Shown: positions 47,876 through 58,653 of the stretch, piece by piece
How the letters are laid out: each line of letters opens with the position of its first letter
How positions within the stretch are numbered: position 1 is the stretch's first letter
From: Acidobacteriaceae bacterium
GTDB taxonomy: Bacteria > Acidobacteriota > Terriglobia > Terriglobales > Acidobacteriaceae
NCBI GenBank assembly: GCA_003132445.1
Contig: PKXU01000184.1
Coordinates: 42,367-106,366, forward strand
Length of the DNA stretch: 64,000 nucleotides
Direction of reading: 5' to 3'
Notes under the pieces: model-generated
Told to the model about the DNA's origin: nothing
What the model saw: the letters and a program-made list of their open reading frames with translations, nothing else
Database searches by the model: none
Program-made: the position numbers and the translations under genes

Positions 47876-49513
47876 CTATTTGCTATACAGCCGCAATTCC
47901 ACCTTCGGGAACTCCCACCGCTGCATCTTTGGAAACGACTCCGGCAGAACGTCAGTCAGCATCGCAGTCTTCGGATCAGGTTTCTCCGCGGTCCCGTTGT
48001 TCATCAGCATCACCCATACGCGCGGATGCGATTGCCCCATCGAGCGCAGCAAATCTGCGGTAGGCTTGCCCGTGAAATCACGATAGTCGAGTCCAGTTCC
48101 ATGCTGGGGAAAGAGAATCTCTGGTCCCAACTGAGCTGTGAAATACGGGCTTGCAGTATTTGTTCCGGCCCGCAACGAACGAAAGAATTCATAAGCAACG
48201 CGCGTTCCCGCGATATGAAAGACGATGGCATCGCCTGACTGGGTATGATCGAGAACAAAGTTTGTTGCGGCTCCTGAGGCGTCCCGCTCGTTATCGAGGT
48301 CGTGACCGTAGACGAAAAAAACTCCCTGCAAACTCAGAAATAACACACCTATGAGGGCCGCGGTCAGCAACCACGACTGGCGGAGCCGCGCCAAGCCTGC
48401 CGCCGTCAGGATCACCAGCGCGGGCAGGCAGAAAATCATATATCGCCCCAGAAACACCGGGCGTGCGAACGACAGCAAGACCGTCAACAACACTGGGAAG
48501 AAAAGCCAGATCAGGAGAAGTTGAACTCTCCAAGTCTGCGACTCTTGGGCGCGTGCGAACAATTTTTTCCCACTTGCTGCAATCGCAAAGCTGCAGGCCA
48601 AGGCGCAGATTCCCAGAAGCGCCCAACTGTTGCCGCCGGCCATATTGCGATAGAACTCAAGCACACCGCGCAGGCCCGGCCGTTGAATCCAGCGAATCGG
48701 CCCGGCGCCTGTCTTCGCCACAAAAATGAGCAGAGGCAGAACCGCGATGCCAATAATGACCCAGGCACGTCGCATTTGCGCAAATTCCTGCGCGCCCCCT
48801 CGTTCGACTTTCCCGGCACCATGGCGCACTTCTACAGCGAGCCACTGCACGGGCAGCAGGAGCAACGCGTAAAAGTGCGCATAGGCCGCGAGAATGCTGA
48901 CCACGACGTAGCCGAGCCGGGTGAGGCGCGAAGGCGCTCTCCAATAGGCAATCAGGAAGGCGGACGACATCGTCGCCAGCAGCAAGAAAAGCGAGTAGCT
49001 GCGCGCCTCCTGAGCGTAGCGAACGCTGTACGCGTTCAATGCGAACGACGCCGCCGCGATTAAACCAACCCGCCGGTCATACAGAAGTGTGGCGAGCCAA
49101 TAAATTGCCAGCAGCGTAGCCGCGGAGAGCAGCACGGAGAGGCTGCGAATGAAAAACGGGCTTTGCTTGTAGCCGCCGCTAAGGCCCAGCCAGATGCGCA
49201 AGAGAACGTAATACAGCGACATGTTGGCTTCGCGCCACCATAGCAAACGAAAAAAGTCCTTCCAGCCGATTCGCGCGACTTCCACGCTAAAACATTCATC
49301 AAACCAAAAGGGCTTGCTGGCCAGGTCAACGAACCGAACAGCGAGAGCGACCGCCAGAAGTACAACGAGATTCAACGCGCGAAGTGGATTGGAAGTCTTC
49401 GACGCAAGCGGCGAGCTGCCAGGGTTTAGTTTCACCGCGTCCGGTGGCTGCATGCTGGGGCGAGGACCCTTCAATCCAGATGATACTATGCTAGAAAATC
49501 GTCGAAAGCGCAT
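47876..49513 (-). CDS. membrane glycosyltransferase (GT39/ArnT-like)
   Basis: AVALAVRFVDLASKPFWFDECFSVEVARIGWKDFFRLLWWREANMSLYYVLLRIWLGLSG; multi-TM. Confidence 0.85.
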   Translation of the reverse strand: MRFRRFSSIVSSGLKGPRPSMQPPDAVKLNPGSSPLASKTSNPLRALNLVVLLAVALAVRFVDLASKPFWFDECFSVEVARIGWKDFFRLLWWREANMSLYYVLLRIWLGLSGGYKQSPFFIRSLSVLLSAATLLAIYWLATLLYDRRVGLIAAASFALNAYSVRYAQEARSYSLFLLLATMSSAFLIAYWRAPSRLTRLGYVVVSILAAYAHFYALLLLPVQWLAVEVRHGAGKVERGGAQEFAQMRRAWVIIGIAVLPLLIFVAKTGAGPIRWIQRPGLRGVLEFYRNMAGGNSWALLGICALACSFAIAASGKKLFARAQESQTWRVQLLLIWLFFPVLLTVLLSFARPVFLGRYMIFCLPALVILTAAGLARLRQSWLLTAALIGVLFLSLQGVFFVYGHDLDNERDASGAATNFVLDHTQSGDAIVFHIAGTRVAYEFFRSLRAGTNTASPYFTAQLGPEILFPQHGTGLDYRDFTGKPTADLLRSMGQSHPRVWVMLMNNGTAEKPDPKTAMLTDVLPESFPKMQRWEFPKVELRLYSK

Positions 49514-49691
49514 ACTTCGGGGCGGGGGCGCCGGCGCGGCGGAGGTTTGAATGCGACAGCCCCTGACGTGAACGAGGTTCGAACAAGGTCATCTTGACCA
49601 GAGTCGTTGTTGGGTGGAGAGAAGGATCTTGGTGCAGACGCGGCCGCTGCTAGCCGCCCCAGGATGTTTGGCGAGGAACGAATCCAAAGGA

Positions 49692-50498
49692 ATGCCATCA
49701 GTGCAAACAGTACCGATGTTGGATCCAGCAGCAACCAGCGATCGCTGGCAGGGATGCGTGTCGGTAATCGTGCCAGTTTACAACGAGATCGCTCACTTGG
49801 AGGAACTGCTGCAAGCGATCCAAGCTTCGCCCGTGAAAAAAGAAATTATTGTCGTCGACGATGGCTCGACCGATGGCACTCGCGAGAAGTTGCAATCTCT
49901 GCCGGCAACCAGCAACGTTGCTGTCGTATTTCACGAAAGGAACCACGGCAAGGGAGCCGCCATTCGAACTGCCCTTACCTATGCTCGGGGCGAATATATT
50001 CTGATCCAGGATTCCGATCTCGAGTACGATCCCCAGGATTATCCGAAGTTGCTCCGTCCACTTGCAGAAGGCCGCGCCAATGTCGTCTACGGGGTTCGCC
50101 CTGATCGTCCCGAGCGCGGCTGGCGTTTCTTTCTCGGCGCTAAATTGCTGACACATCTTACCAATCTTCTTTACGGCGCAGGCATTCACGACGAGGCAAC
50201 CTGCTACAAAGTCGTTCGCCGCACGCTGCTGGCGCAACTGTATCTGCAATGCCGGCGCTTCGAGTTTTGTCCGGAGGTGACCGCAAAGTTGTCCCGCATG
50301 GGTGAGAGGATTGCCGAAGTTCCCATTTCTTACAATCCACGCTCAAAAGTGGAAGGGAAAAAGATTCGTCACTCGGATGGCTGGCTTGCAATCTGGACTC
50401 TAATTCGTTATCGCTTTGTTCCGCGGCGCCGCTGGTTACGTGCGGGAGGGTCGCAATCGCCCTTTGCCGTAAGCTTTTCTCGCACGCCCTCTCATTGA
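49692..50498 (+). CDS. family 2 glycosyltransferase
   Basis: CVSVIVPVYNEIAHLEELLQAIQASPVKKEIIVVDDGSTDGTREKL...ILIQDSDLEYDPQDYPKLLRPL. Confidence 0.93.
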   Translation: MPSVQTVPMLDPAATSDRWQGCVSVIVPVYNEIAHLEELLQAIQASPVKKEIIVVDDGSTDGTREKLQSLPATSNVAVVFHERNHGKGAAIRTALTYARGEYILIQDSDLEYDPQDYPKLLRPLAEGRANVVYGVRPDRPERGWRFFLGAKLLTHLTNLLYGAGIHDEATCYKVVRRTLLAQLYLQCRRFEFCPEVTAKLSRMGERIAEVPISYNPRSKVEGKKIRHSDGWLAIWTLIRYRFVPRRRWLRAGGSQSPFAVSFSRTPSH

Positions 50499-50663
50499 AC
50501 ACGTTCTGCATTTCGTCGGCGCAATCCCGAACAGGAATTCTCAGTGGCCTTGGAAAGAGGGCGCCGCATCGCGGTTAATGCCGCTTTACCGCTGCAATCG
50601 CCTCTATCGACGAAAGTCCTGTAGAATCTTCAGTTCGCCGAATCGTCCTCGGCGCTCTAAGAG

Positions 50664-52193
50664 ATGTTCAAGAAAATTCTCATCGCGAATCGCGGCGAGA
50701 TTGCCGTACGCGTCATCCGCGCTTGCCACGAGATGGGGATTTCCGCAGTCGCCGTCTACTCTGATGTGGACCGCGCCTCTCTGCACGTTCGCAAAGCCGA
50801 CGAAGCATATCCTATTGGCGCGGCTGCGGCGTCCGAGTCCTACCTCAACATACAGAAAATCCTCGATGTCGCCTCGCGCTCCGGAGCAGACGCGATTCAT
50901 CCCGGCTATGGTTTCCTTTCTGAGAATGCGAAATTCGCTCGAGCCTGCTCAGAAGCAGGAGTGAAGTTCATTGGTCCTACGGCTGCGACAATGGAAGCCA
51001 TGGGCTCGAAGACTCGAGCTCGACAAGCCATGGAGCGGGCGGGCGTCGCGTTCGTTCCCGGCACATCGCGCGGCCTCGAATCATTCGAACAGGCCGAACA
51101 AGTGGCCAGTCGCATTGGCTATCCGGTGATGCTGAAAGCGGCCGCGGGCGGCGGCGGCAAGGGCATGCGCCTGGTGCATGCGCCAGGAGAATTGAAGTCA
51201 GCGCTCGACGGAGCGCGCAGCGAGGCCGAGCGATCATTCGGCGATAGCGAAGTTTATATCGAGAAGGCGATCATCAATCCACGCCACATTGAGATGCAAT
51301 TGTTGGCCGACGAGCACGGAAATACGGTGTACTTAGGCGAGCGCGAATGCTCTCTGCAACGCCGCCACCAAAAGGTGATCGAGGAAGCGCCGTCGCCGAT
51401 CGTTGACGCGGACATGCGAAAAAAAATGGGCGAGGTCGCCGTTCGCGTGGCTCAAGCGGCTGGGTATACGAACGCCGGCACGGTCGAATTTCTGGTGGAC
51501 GAGGAGAAGAGTTTTTATTTTCTGGAGATGAACACGCGGTTGCAGGTGGAACATCCGGTTACGGAATTGATCACCGGCCTTGATCTTGTGCACTTGCAAA
51601 TCCGCATCGCGGCCGGTGAAGTGCTGCCCTTCACGCAGGGAGAGATTTTAATTCGCGGACACGCCATCGAATGCCGCATCTATGCGGAAGATCCAGACAA
51701 CAATTATTTTCCCAGCCCCGGCAAGATCACGCTGCTATTGGCGCCCTCTGGGCCGGGAATTCGGCGCGACAGCGGAATGTACGAGGGCTGGAGCGTGCCT
51801 ATGGACTATGATCCCTTGCTTGCCAAGCTGATCGGCTACGGCACGACTCGCGATCAAGCGATTGGCCGGCTGACCCGCGCTCTCAACGAATATTTCGTGG
51901 GCGGAATCAAGACGAATATTTCGTTGTTCCGCCGCATTTTGAGTGATCCGGATTTTCGCACTGCGAAGTTGGACACCGGCTTCCTGGATCGCATGTTAAC
52001 GCGCAAGACCCCTGCGACTCCTTCAGATTCCAGGGCAGTCGAAGTCGCGGTCATCGCTGCCGGAATATTTGCGGTTCTGGGCAGTTCCTCAGCTGGAGCG
52101 GGGGAACGGCCTCTGACTAGCGAGTCCACAGTTGGAAAGCAAAATGTCGCGTCCAATTGGAAAATCACAGCCCACAAAGAAGCCATGCGATAA
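50664..52193 (+). CDS. accC: acyl/acetyl-CoA carboxylase biotin carboxylase subunit
   Basis: MFKKILIANRGEIAVRVIRACHEMGISAVAVYSDVD...KAAAGGGGKGMRLVH...FLEMNTRLQVEHPVTE. Confidence 0.95.
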   Translation: MFKKILIANRGEIAVRVIRACHEMGISAVAVYSDVDRASLHVRKADEAYPIGAAAASESYLNIQKILDVASRSGADAIHPGYGFLSENAKFARACSEAGVKFIGPTAATMEAMGSKTRARQAMERAGVAFVPGTSRGLESFEQAEQVASRIGYPVMLKAAAGGGGKGMRLVHAPGELKSALDGARSEAERSFGDSEVYIEKAIINPRHIEMQLLADEHGNTVYLGERECSLQRRHQKVIEEAPSPIVDADMRKKMGEVAVRVAQAAGYTNAGTVEFLVDEEKSFYFLEMNTRLQVEHPVTELITGLDLVHLQIRIAAGEVLPFTQGEILIRGHAIECRIYAEDPDNNYFPSPGKITLLLAPSGPGIRRDSGMYEGWSVPMDYDPLLAKLIGYGTTRDQAIGRLTRALNEYFVGGIKTNISLFRRILSDPDFRTAKLDTGFLDRMLTRKTPATPSDSRAVEVAVIAAGIFAVLGSSSAGAGERPLTSESTVGKQNVASNWKITAHKEAMR

Positions 52194-52230
52194 CGCTCAG
52201 AGTGGTTACTGGCAAAGCACACTGGTTTTC

Positions 52231-52725
52231 GTGACCTACCAAATTACCATCGACGGCAAGAAATACCGGCTCGATCTCACGCGATCGGAAGGCCGCTGGT
52301 GGTGCCGACTCGATGGGCGCGAAGTGGAAGTGGATGCAGTGCTGGCGCGTCCGGACGTACTTTCTCTTCGTATCGGGAATCTGGCTTATGAAGTGAAGTG
52401 CGAGCGCGTGGCGGGAGATCTGCACCTATGGGTAGGCAGTGAACGTTTTTCCACCGAGGTGAGCGATCCGCGATCGTTGCGCGGCCGAATCCCCACGGCG
52501 GATGATCATGGCCCCAAGAAACTTACGGCGCCCATGCCGGGTAAGATCGTGCGAGTGCTGGTCAGTCAGGGAACTGAGGTCGAAGCAGGCGCGGGCGTGC
52601 TAGTGGTAGAGGCGATGAAGATGCAAAACGAAATCAAATCGCCCAAGAAGGGAAAAATTCAGAAACTTCTGGTGAGTGAAGGGGCTGCAGTCAACGCGGG
52701 AGACGTGCTGGCAATTGTCGAGTAA
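52231..52725 (+). CDS. biotin carboxyl carrier domain protein
   Basis: LTAPMPGKIVRVLVSQGTEVEAGAGVLVVEAMKMQNEIKSPKKGKI (biotinyl motif EAMKM). GTG start at 52231 preferred over 52132. Confidence 0.92.
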   Translation: MTYQITIDGKKYRLDLTRSEGRWWCRLDGREVEVDAVLARPDVLSLRIGNLAYEVKCERVAGDLHLWVGSERFSTEVSDPRSLRGRIPTADDHGPKKLTAPMPGKIVRVLVSQGTEVEAGAGVLVVEAMKMQNEIKSPKKGKIQKLLVSEGAAVNAGDVLAIVE

Positions 52726-52748
52726 TACCGACAGTCGAACGCCTGCAG

Positions 52749-53843
52749 TTATTTTTCGATCCCATTGCTGTCGAGGATTTTCTTCGCGTAAAAATTTTCA
52801 ACCTTCGCAGAATCCCGCAAGACTTCATAGTAGGCAGTCTTGAGCAGTTGTTCGCGGCGGTCATGCAATTGCGAACGGATAGCTTGCTGCACTCGCGGAT
52901 CGGAGAGTTCCCGCTGTCCGGCAGGCTCCTTCGAAACGAGTTTCACGATCCGGTATCCCAGTGCCTGTCTGTTGGCGGGATTGACAACTGTAATGATGGC
53001 GCTGTACTGGCCCGGCTTGAGCTTCATCACCGTGTCACGCGTGGCCGGATCGGTTCCTTTCAGGCCAGACTCGGGCACGGTGCCGAGATCGCCACCATTT
53101 CCCGAAGTCTCGGGATCCTCGGAATACTTCATGGCCAGCGTGGCGAAGTCGTCGCCACTATCCAGCCGGTTCGCGATCATCTGGATTTTCTTGCGCGCAT
53201 CGGCTTCGTTCTGCGCCTTGTCGTTTTGATTATGAGCCTGCGGGTTCGGCACCGGAGTGACCATGATCTGGGCCAGATGGTACTGCGGCTCAATCAGGTT
53301 GAATTCTCCCTTATGCGCGTTGTAGTAATCGGTGATGTCCTGGTCAGTCACGTTGATCTTGGAAGATACTTCTTTGTTCATGACCTTATCGACCGTGATG
53401 GATCGGCGAATATCGCGCTTAAAATCCGCCAGGGTAATCTTCTTATCCTGCAGGCGTTTATCGAATTCTTCCTGCGTAAAGGGAGCTTTGGTCTCGTTAT
53501 ATTTGCGATCAACCTCTTCGTCCGTTGCCAGCAGGCCAAGCTTTTCGGCGCGTCGCATCAGAATTTCGTCGTCGATCATCTGGTGCAGAATGTTCAGACG
53601 CAGCGCGGTGGCCTGTTCGCCCGTGGGTGCTTGCTGGGCTGAAGCGACATCGTTGTCGTAATATTTGTCGACATCGGAGCGGAAAATCTTGCGGCCATCC
53701 ACAGTGGCCATCACGTCGCCACTAGTTTGCTGGTTGCAAGCGACCAGGCTTGCGAGCAGAACTCCGGCGGCCAGCGCTGCCGCGAACTGGGCGAAGAAAG
53801 AGTTTTTTCTCAACGATGTTTCTCCGTTCCTGACTGCGATCAT
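52749..53843 (-). CDS. SurA/PpiC-like peptidyl-prolyl isomerase lipoprotein
   Basis: GVLLASLVACNQ lipobox, SurA_N-like helices, YHLAQIMVTP...DDFATLAMKYSEDPETSGNGGDLGTVPESGL. Confidence 0.9.
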   Translation of the reverse strand: MIAVRNGETSLRKNSFFAQFAAALAAGVLLASLVACNQQTSGDVMATVDGRKIFRSDVDKYYDNDVASAQQAPTGEQATALRLNILHQMIDDEILMRRAEKLGLLATDEEVDRKYNETKAPFTQEEFDKRLQDKKITLADFKRDIRRSITVDKVMNKEVSSKINVTDQDITDYYNAHKGEFNLIEPQYHLAQIMVTPVPNPQAHNQNDKAQNEADARKKIQMIANRLDSGDDFATLAMKYSEDPETSGNGGDLGTVPESGLKGTDPATRDTVMKLKPGQYSAIITVVNPANRQALGYRIVKLVSKEPAGQRELSDPRVQQAIRSQLHDRREQLLKTAYYEVLRDSAKVENFYAKKILDSNGIEK

Positions 53844-53894
53844 AAAGTGAAATTCAGGCCTGGGGCGCTCGCATAGCGCCTGGAACCGCGAATA

Positions 53895-54842
53895 TCATCG
53901 CGACGACGGCGCCGCTGACGATTGTACGTGCTGGGGCACTGGTTGTCCTGCGTCTTTCAAAGCTGCGTCCAGAGCGGCGCGAACCTCGCTGATGGGCACC
54001 GCGCCGTCGATCTTCTGGCCGTTGATAAAGAGTGCCGGCGTCCCATTCACGCCCAAATCATCGGCTTCTTTCATCGACGCTCTCACCGCATCTTCATTTT
54101 GTGCTTTCACGCATGATTGCAGCTTCGTCACATCCAGATTGTGTTTCTGTCCTTGCAGCATCGTGATCTTATCGATCGCGTCGAAGCGCGCCGCGGGAGT
54201 CTTCTCCATGTCCACTTCGTGCTTATTGGCGTGAATGTAATCCGCGAAATCCCAGTAGGCATCGACGTTCTGTACTGCCAGGCAGTTGGCGTCAACAGCG
54301 GCATGAATCGCCCAGGGATGAATTTCAGACAGCGGATCATCTTTGTAAATGAAGACAACGCGGTCGCCGTATTCCTTGAAGATTTCGGGAAACAGTGTCT
54401 GGTGCATTCTGGAGCAAAATGGACACTCGAAGTCGTCGAAATTCACCGCGACCACCTTGGCAGACTTGGCCCCGCGCGTAGGTCGTCCCGTGACGTCGAT
54501 CTTGCTCATCACATCGGCGAAAGGATCTTTGTTCAAATTAAATTTTGTCACCCGCAGCATGGTGCTGCGGTCCTTGGAAATCAAAAACTTGTAGTCTTTT
54601 TGCTGGCCATCGCCCTCGATCTTCACCGATACAGCGTCATAGCCCGGCATGTCATTGCTGGGAGTAATGGCGCCGACCGTGACTTTTACATCGACGGGGA
54701 TGGTATAGAAAGCACGCACCTGATGTTCGATCTTGCGAGCGATGTCGGGGGGCGCGGACTGGGCAACACAACCGAGACAAACGAGAAGAAGGATGAGCAG
54801 AGAACGCCGAATTAGGATCAACAGGAACCGCCTCAACATCAC
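53895..54842 (-). CDS. DsbA-family thioredoxin-domain protein
   Basis: VVAVNFDDFECPFCSRMHQTLFPEI (CPFC), DDLGVNGTPALFINGQKIDGAVPISEVRAALD. Confidence 0.92.
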   Translation of the reverse strand: MMLRRFLLILIRRSLLILLLVCLGCVAQSAPPDIARKIEHQVRAFYTIPVDVKVTVGAITPSNDMPGYDAVSVKIEGDGQQKDYKFLISKDRSTMLRVTKFNLNKDPFADVMSKIDVTGRPTRGAKSAKVVAVNFDDFECPFCSRMHQTLFPEIFKEYGDRVVFIYKDDPLSEIHPWAIHAAVDANCLAVQNVDAYWDFADYIHANKHEVDMEKTPAARFDAIDKITMLQGQKHNLDVTKLQSCVKAQNEDAVRASMKEADDLGVNGTPALFINGQKIDGAVPISEVRAALDAALKDAGQPVPQHVQSSAAPSSR

Positions 54843-54950
54843 TAGTTATCTTTTGATTATCTCACAGCGACAAGCCTCGAGCTTCTCGACCCAAGCGCTG
54901 GAGCCCTGGGAGTGATCGGTAACAACCGGATCGCGGTAGGTCTTCTGACC

Positions 54951-55871
54951 CTAGCCAGCGCGGCGAAGTAGCTCCGCCGGCAATAGAGAATTCATCGATC
55001 CTGAGCGGAAGCCTTCCAGATCGAGAGTCACGAACTTAAATCCGAGCGCTTTGAAGATGGCAGTAAATTGAGCTGCCATGGCAGGAGTTAGAGCACGCTC
55101 CAGTTCTTCCCTTGCAATCTCGATGCGGACAATGTCGCCGTGATGACGTACGCGAAACTGGCGGAAACCGAGGCCGCGAATCGCCTCCTCACCGCGTTCG
55201 ACTACGTCAAGAGCTTCGCGCGTCACCGGGCGACCGTACTCAATCCGCGAAGAGAGACAGGCGGAGGCGGGTTTGTCCCAGATGCGCAGACCAGCCTGTC
55301 TGGCGAGTTCCCGAATTTCCTGCTTGGTGAGCCCGGCGTTGAGCAAGGGAGCGGACACGTGGTGCAGCTTGGCAGCTTGCTGCCCGGGACGGAAATCGCC
55401 CTGATCGTCGAGATTCACACCGTAAGCAATTGCATCAAATCCACGCGCGGCCCGCAAACTTTCCATTACAGCGAAGAGCTCGTCTTTACATTGAAAACAA
55501 CGCTGGCCATCGTTACGGGCGTACTCGGGGCGGTCCAGCTCGGAGGTTGGAATGACTTCCAGTGGAATGCTCTGCTCTTTGGCAAAGGAGATAGCATCTG
55601 TCAGCTGAGTGCGAGCCAGGCTGGGAGAGTCGGCAATTACCGCCAACATCTTTGCACCCAGAGCGCGATGAGCGGCCCAGGCGAGGTACGCGGAATCGAC
55701 GCCGCCGGAGTAGGCGACGAGGACCCGCCCCAGTCGTCGCAAGTTTTCCTGCAGTTGAAAGTCTTTTGCGCCCACGTTCGTTCCTGAGATTTCTACCAAT
55801 CCTATGGTACCAGCCGGCCTCGCGAGACGGAAAATGGAAAGGGCGAGTGCAATTTCGGAGGTGCCGACCAA
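54951..55871 (-). CDS. larE: ATP-dependent sacrificial sulfur transferase LarE-like
   Basis: VLVAYSGGVDSAYLAWAAH PP-loop; KPASACLSSRIEYGRPVTREAL. Confidence 0.9.
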   Translation of the reverse strand: MVGTSEIALALSIFRLARPAGTIGLVEISGTNVGAKDFQLQENLRRLGRVLVAYSGGVDSAYLAWAAHRALGAKMLAVIADSPSLARTQLTDAISFAKEQSIPLEVIPTSELDRPEYARNDGQRCFQCKDELFAVMESLRAARGFDAIAYGVNLDDQGDFRPGQQAAKLHHVSAPLLNAGLTKQEIRELARQAGLRIWDKPASACLSSRIEYGRPVTREALDVVERGEEAIRGLGFRQFRVRHHGDIVRIEIAREELERALTPAMAAQFTAIFKALGFKFVTLDLEGFRSGSMNSLLPAELLRRAG

Positions 55872-55893
55872 TTCAACAGCCTCCTTGGCAACG

Positions 55894-58461
55894 CTAATAC
55901 AAGCGTTCCTGCTTCCTCAAGTTCCCAAATGAGCCGATGTTCGCGAGGCTGAAAGTGAAGCGAAACAAATTCTCATTGCGTACATTGGCGATTGCGTAGC
56001 GGCGATATTCCACCGTCATACCGCAACAGTCCCAGTTGTAAGTGGTTTGGGCGGTTGCGAATTGCAATTGCCGCATTTCGGCATCGAAGCCGATGCTAGT
56101 AGCCGCGCTCAATCCGCGGCGCGTAAGGCTCCCGTAACCGAGCGCCACGCGGAATTGTTGGAACTTGCAGGTCACCTGGACTTTCGGGGTCGCCGCGTCG
56201 CAAGTACCCTCGCTCGGCGCGGGAGTCGAGTTGTTGGTCTGAGGAATCTGCAGGAACGCGTCCCCGCCGCCGATCGTGAATGGTCCCATACTATGATTGA
56301 CCAAGAGTGTGTTCGCATTCACCCGTTTCAGCTGAAAGTCGTAATCAAGGTCCCATTCGGTATTAGTGCGACTGGAAGTGTCAGCCACCAGGCGTGACAC
56401 CAGCGGCGAAAGATGGCGCGCTTGGGTTGCAAACGCAATTCCCGTCAGATCTTCGGTCGTCGTGAACACATTGCGCTGGCCCGGAACCAAAGCCCCGCCG
56501 AATGTGGGATCGAGGAAATACTTTTGATTCACCTCCCATGTGACCACTTCTCTGGTTTGTGGGCCCGGGGAGCAAGGCGGGTTATCCAAACTGCTGACCC
56601 GCTGCCAGGGAACCGTCTGCTCTGGCGCGGCGGCTCCTACTGCCAAACCCGTCATCGGCTTCTCGCAATCTTCCGTCTGCGACGGGTTTCTTTTCGCGTA
56701 AAGGCGAGTCACGAAGCCATATTCCACTTCATGCGTATTGCTTAAGATATCGCGCTCGTCAAAATGCAGGACGTTGGCGAAGTCGTTCACCCCGGTTACG
56801 TATCGATAGACAATCCGCGGCTCAATGACGTGCTTCCACTTCCGGCCAAAGAATTCCTTATCGAATACTTTTTCGAGCACCGGCGGACGCACTTCCACGG
56901 ACGTTTCCAGGGCTTGACGGTTGGTAGGATCTTCCACGGCGACGCCGTTGACGAAGCGTTCGGTGTAATAGGTCTCGTGCAAAGTAAGTGCTGGCCGCAA
57001 GGACCACTCATGAAACCGCAGTGGCAAGGAGATTTCGGGGTTGAAATCGAAACGACCAAGCAATGTTCCGGTATGAAAGCCAGGTTCGGTGCGCGACAAC
57101 CCTGCCATCGAGGCGTCGAACGACCAATAAAATGGGGAGCGCCATAGAGGCCGATCTACGCTAGATGCGTCCAGGCTGGGTGCGTGCAAGATCTGGATCG
57201 AATCAAAGACAGGAGGATTCGAAAGCGTGCCGTCAGCGTTCGTGGTCTGAAAGTAGTTTTGATAGCGCTCCAGCATGCCACCGAAGGAAAAACCATCGTC
57301 TGCCTTCGACAGAAAAAGCTGCGACTTTACTTCTGAGTTCACCGCCTGGGTAAAAACCTCGTTGAAGGCCAGGCGGAAAAGAAAAGAACTCAGGTAATCG
57401 ATATTGGAAACCGCGCGGAAGCCGTAGAGATTATCTTCCGCCGTCAGCCGCGCTTCCTGTCCGCCTTCTTTCAAAGGAGGCAAACCCGCACCCTGGCTAA
57501 TGCCGCGATCGATCACGCCGAAGAAACTCAAGTCGAGATAGGACTTATCGCTGGGGCGAAGACGGTACTCTCCTCGTTGCGACCAGCCTCGCTTGGAAAA
57601 ATACTCCGCGCCGATGGTCGCGTCCATGCTGCGATTGATCACCCAATAAAAAGAGTCGCCAATCTCTGTTCCATTAGTGGAGGAGCGACCTCCGGTAGGA
57701 ACTAAAAATCCGGTGTCTCTGACTTCCCGCTCCACCGGATGCGTCGCGTAGGGAAAATAGAAAATCGGGAATCCGTGCAGCCAGAATGTGCTGTGATAAA
57801 TCTGGGCATTGGCGCCCACGTCGACAACGACTTTGTGAGCATCGAATTGCCACTTGGGACGAGGAAGTTCGCAGGTGGTGATGGTTCCTTCATAGACCCG
57901 GTAATGATCGGGACTGGTCTTCTCCACGATCTTGCCAGAAAAGGCAAATGGCGCAGTCGAGGTTAAGATCTCAGCGTGACCGCCTTGAAAGCGGATTCCA
58001 GTGGTTGCGGTGACATCGTAGAAACGTCCAGTCTCGGCCGGGAGATTGTAAGTTCCGTGACTGGCCTTGATGTGGTCGTCGTTGGGACCGCCATCGAGGG
58101 TGAAGTGGCCGGTTGCAGTCGCCTCGCCAGTGTCGGAGTTGTAGGTCATTTCGTCGGCGCGAAGGATGTAATTGCGATAGTGAATTTCCCCGTTCCCGTG
58201 CAGGTTGTAAACGTCGCCAACCTTTTCCTGCTGGTCAGCACAGATCGTTGCGGAATCTGAAGCTTGGGTTGCGGCCCGTTCTGCGCAAGGAGTGTTCGGA
58301 GCGGATGCGGTTGTTTCAATTTTCTGTGGGGTCTTCGATTGAGCGGGAACTGTGTTTTCAGTGGAATTCCCTGACAGCAACTGGCTGGTTACTAGCGCTG
58401 AAGCGGGAATCTGATGACAAAGAAACAGCGCCGTGATAAGGAATTTAGTGCGAAGAGTCAT
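55894..58461 (-). CDS. lptD: LPS-assembly protein LptD
   Basis: OstA-like N-terminus (GNGEIHYRNYILRADEMTYNSDTGEATATGHFTLDGG), YFPYATHPVEREVRDTGFLVPTGGRSSTNG, large beta-barrel C-terminus. ATG at 58461 preferred. Confidence 0.9.
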   Translation of the reverse strand: MTLRTKFLITALFLCHQIPASALVTSQLLSGNSTENTVPAQSKTPQKIETTASAPNTPCAERAATQASDSATICADQQEKVGDVYNLHGNGEIHYRNYILRADEMTYNSDTGEATATGHFTLDGGPNDDHIKASHGTYNLPAETGRFYDVTATTGIRFQGGHAEILTSTAPFAFSGKIVEKTSPDHYRVYEGTITTCELPRPKWQFDAHKVVVDVGANAQIYHSTFWLHGFPIFYFPYATHPVEREVRDTGFLVPTGGRSSTNGTEIGDSFYWVINRSMDATIGAEYFSKRGWSQRGEYRLRPSDKSYLDLSFFGVIDRGISQGAGLPPLKEGGQEARLTAEDNLYGFRAVSNIDYLSSFLFRLAFNEVFTQAVNSEVKSQLFLSKADDGFSFGGMLERYQNYFQTTNADGTLSNPPVFDSIQILHAPSLDASSVDRPLWRSPFYWSFDASMAGLSRTEPGFHTGTLLGRFDFNPEISLPLRFHEWSLRPALTLHETYYTERFVNGVAVEDPTNRQALETSVEVRPPVLEKVFDKEFFGRKWKHVIEPRIVYRYVTGVNDFANVLHFDERDILSNTHEVEYGFVTRLYAKRNPSQTEDCEKPMTGLAVGAAAPEQTVPWQRVSSLDNPPCSPGPQTREVVTWEVNQKYFLDPTFGGALVPGQRNVFTTTEDLTGIAFATQARHLSPLVSRLVADTSSRTNTEWDLDYDFQLKRVNANTLLVNHSMGPFTIGGGDAFLQIPQTNNSTPAPSEGTCDAATPKVQVTCKFQQFRVALGYGSLTRRGLSAATSIGFDAEMRQLQFATAQTTYNWDCCGMTVEYRRYAIANVRNENLFRFTFSLANIGSFGNLRKQERLY

Positions 58462-58653
58462 CGGAAGAAAATCGACGGCAGAAGATGGTCCATCGAAGGC
58501 GTACCTGCCCTTTCGGATTTCTTGTAGCGGCAACGTGAACTTAGCACGCCCGAAGCCGCGAGGCAAAGTGCTGAAAAAGGCTAGGATTCCCGTTGCTTCC
58601 TTTGCGGTTGTATCTTGTCTGAGAACTCATACGATTTCGAGAGACTGGCATTC

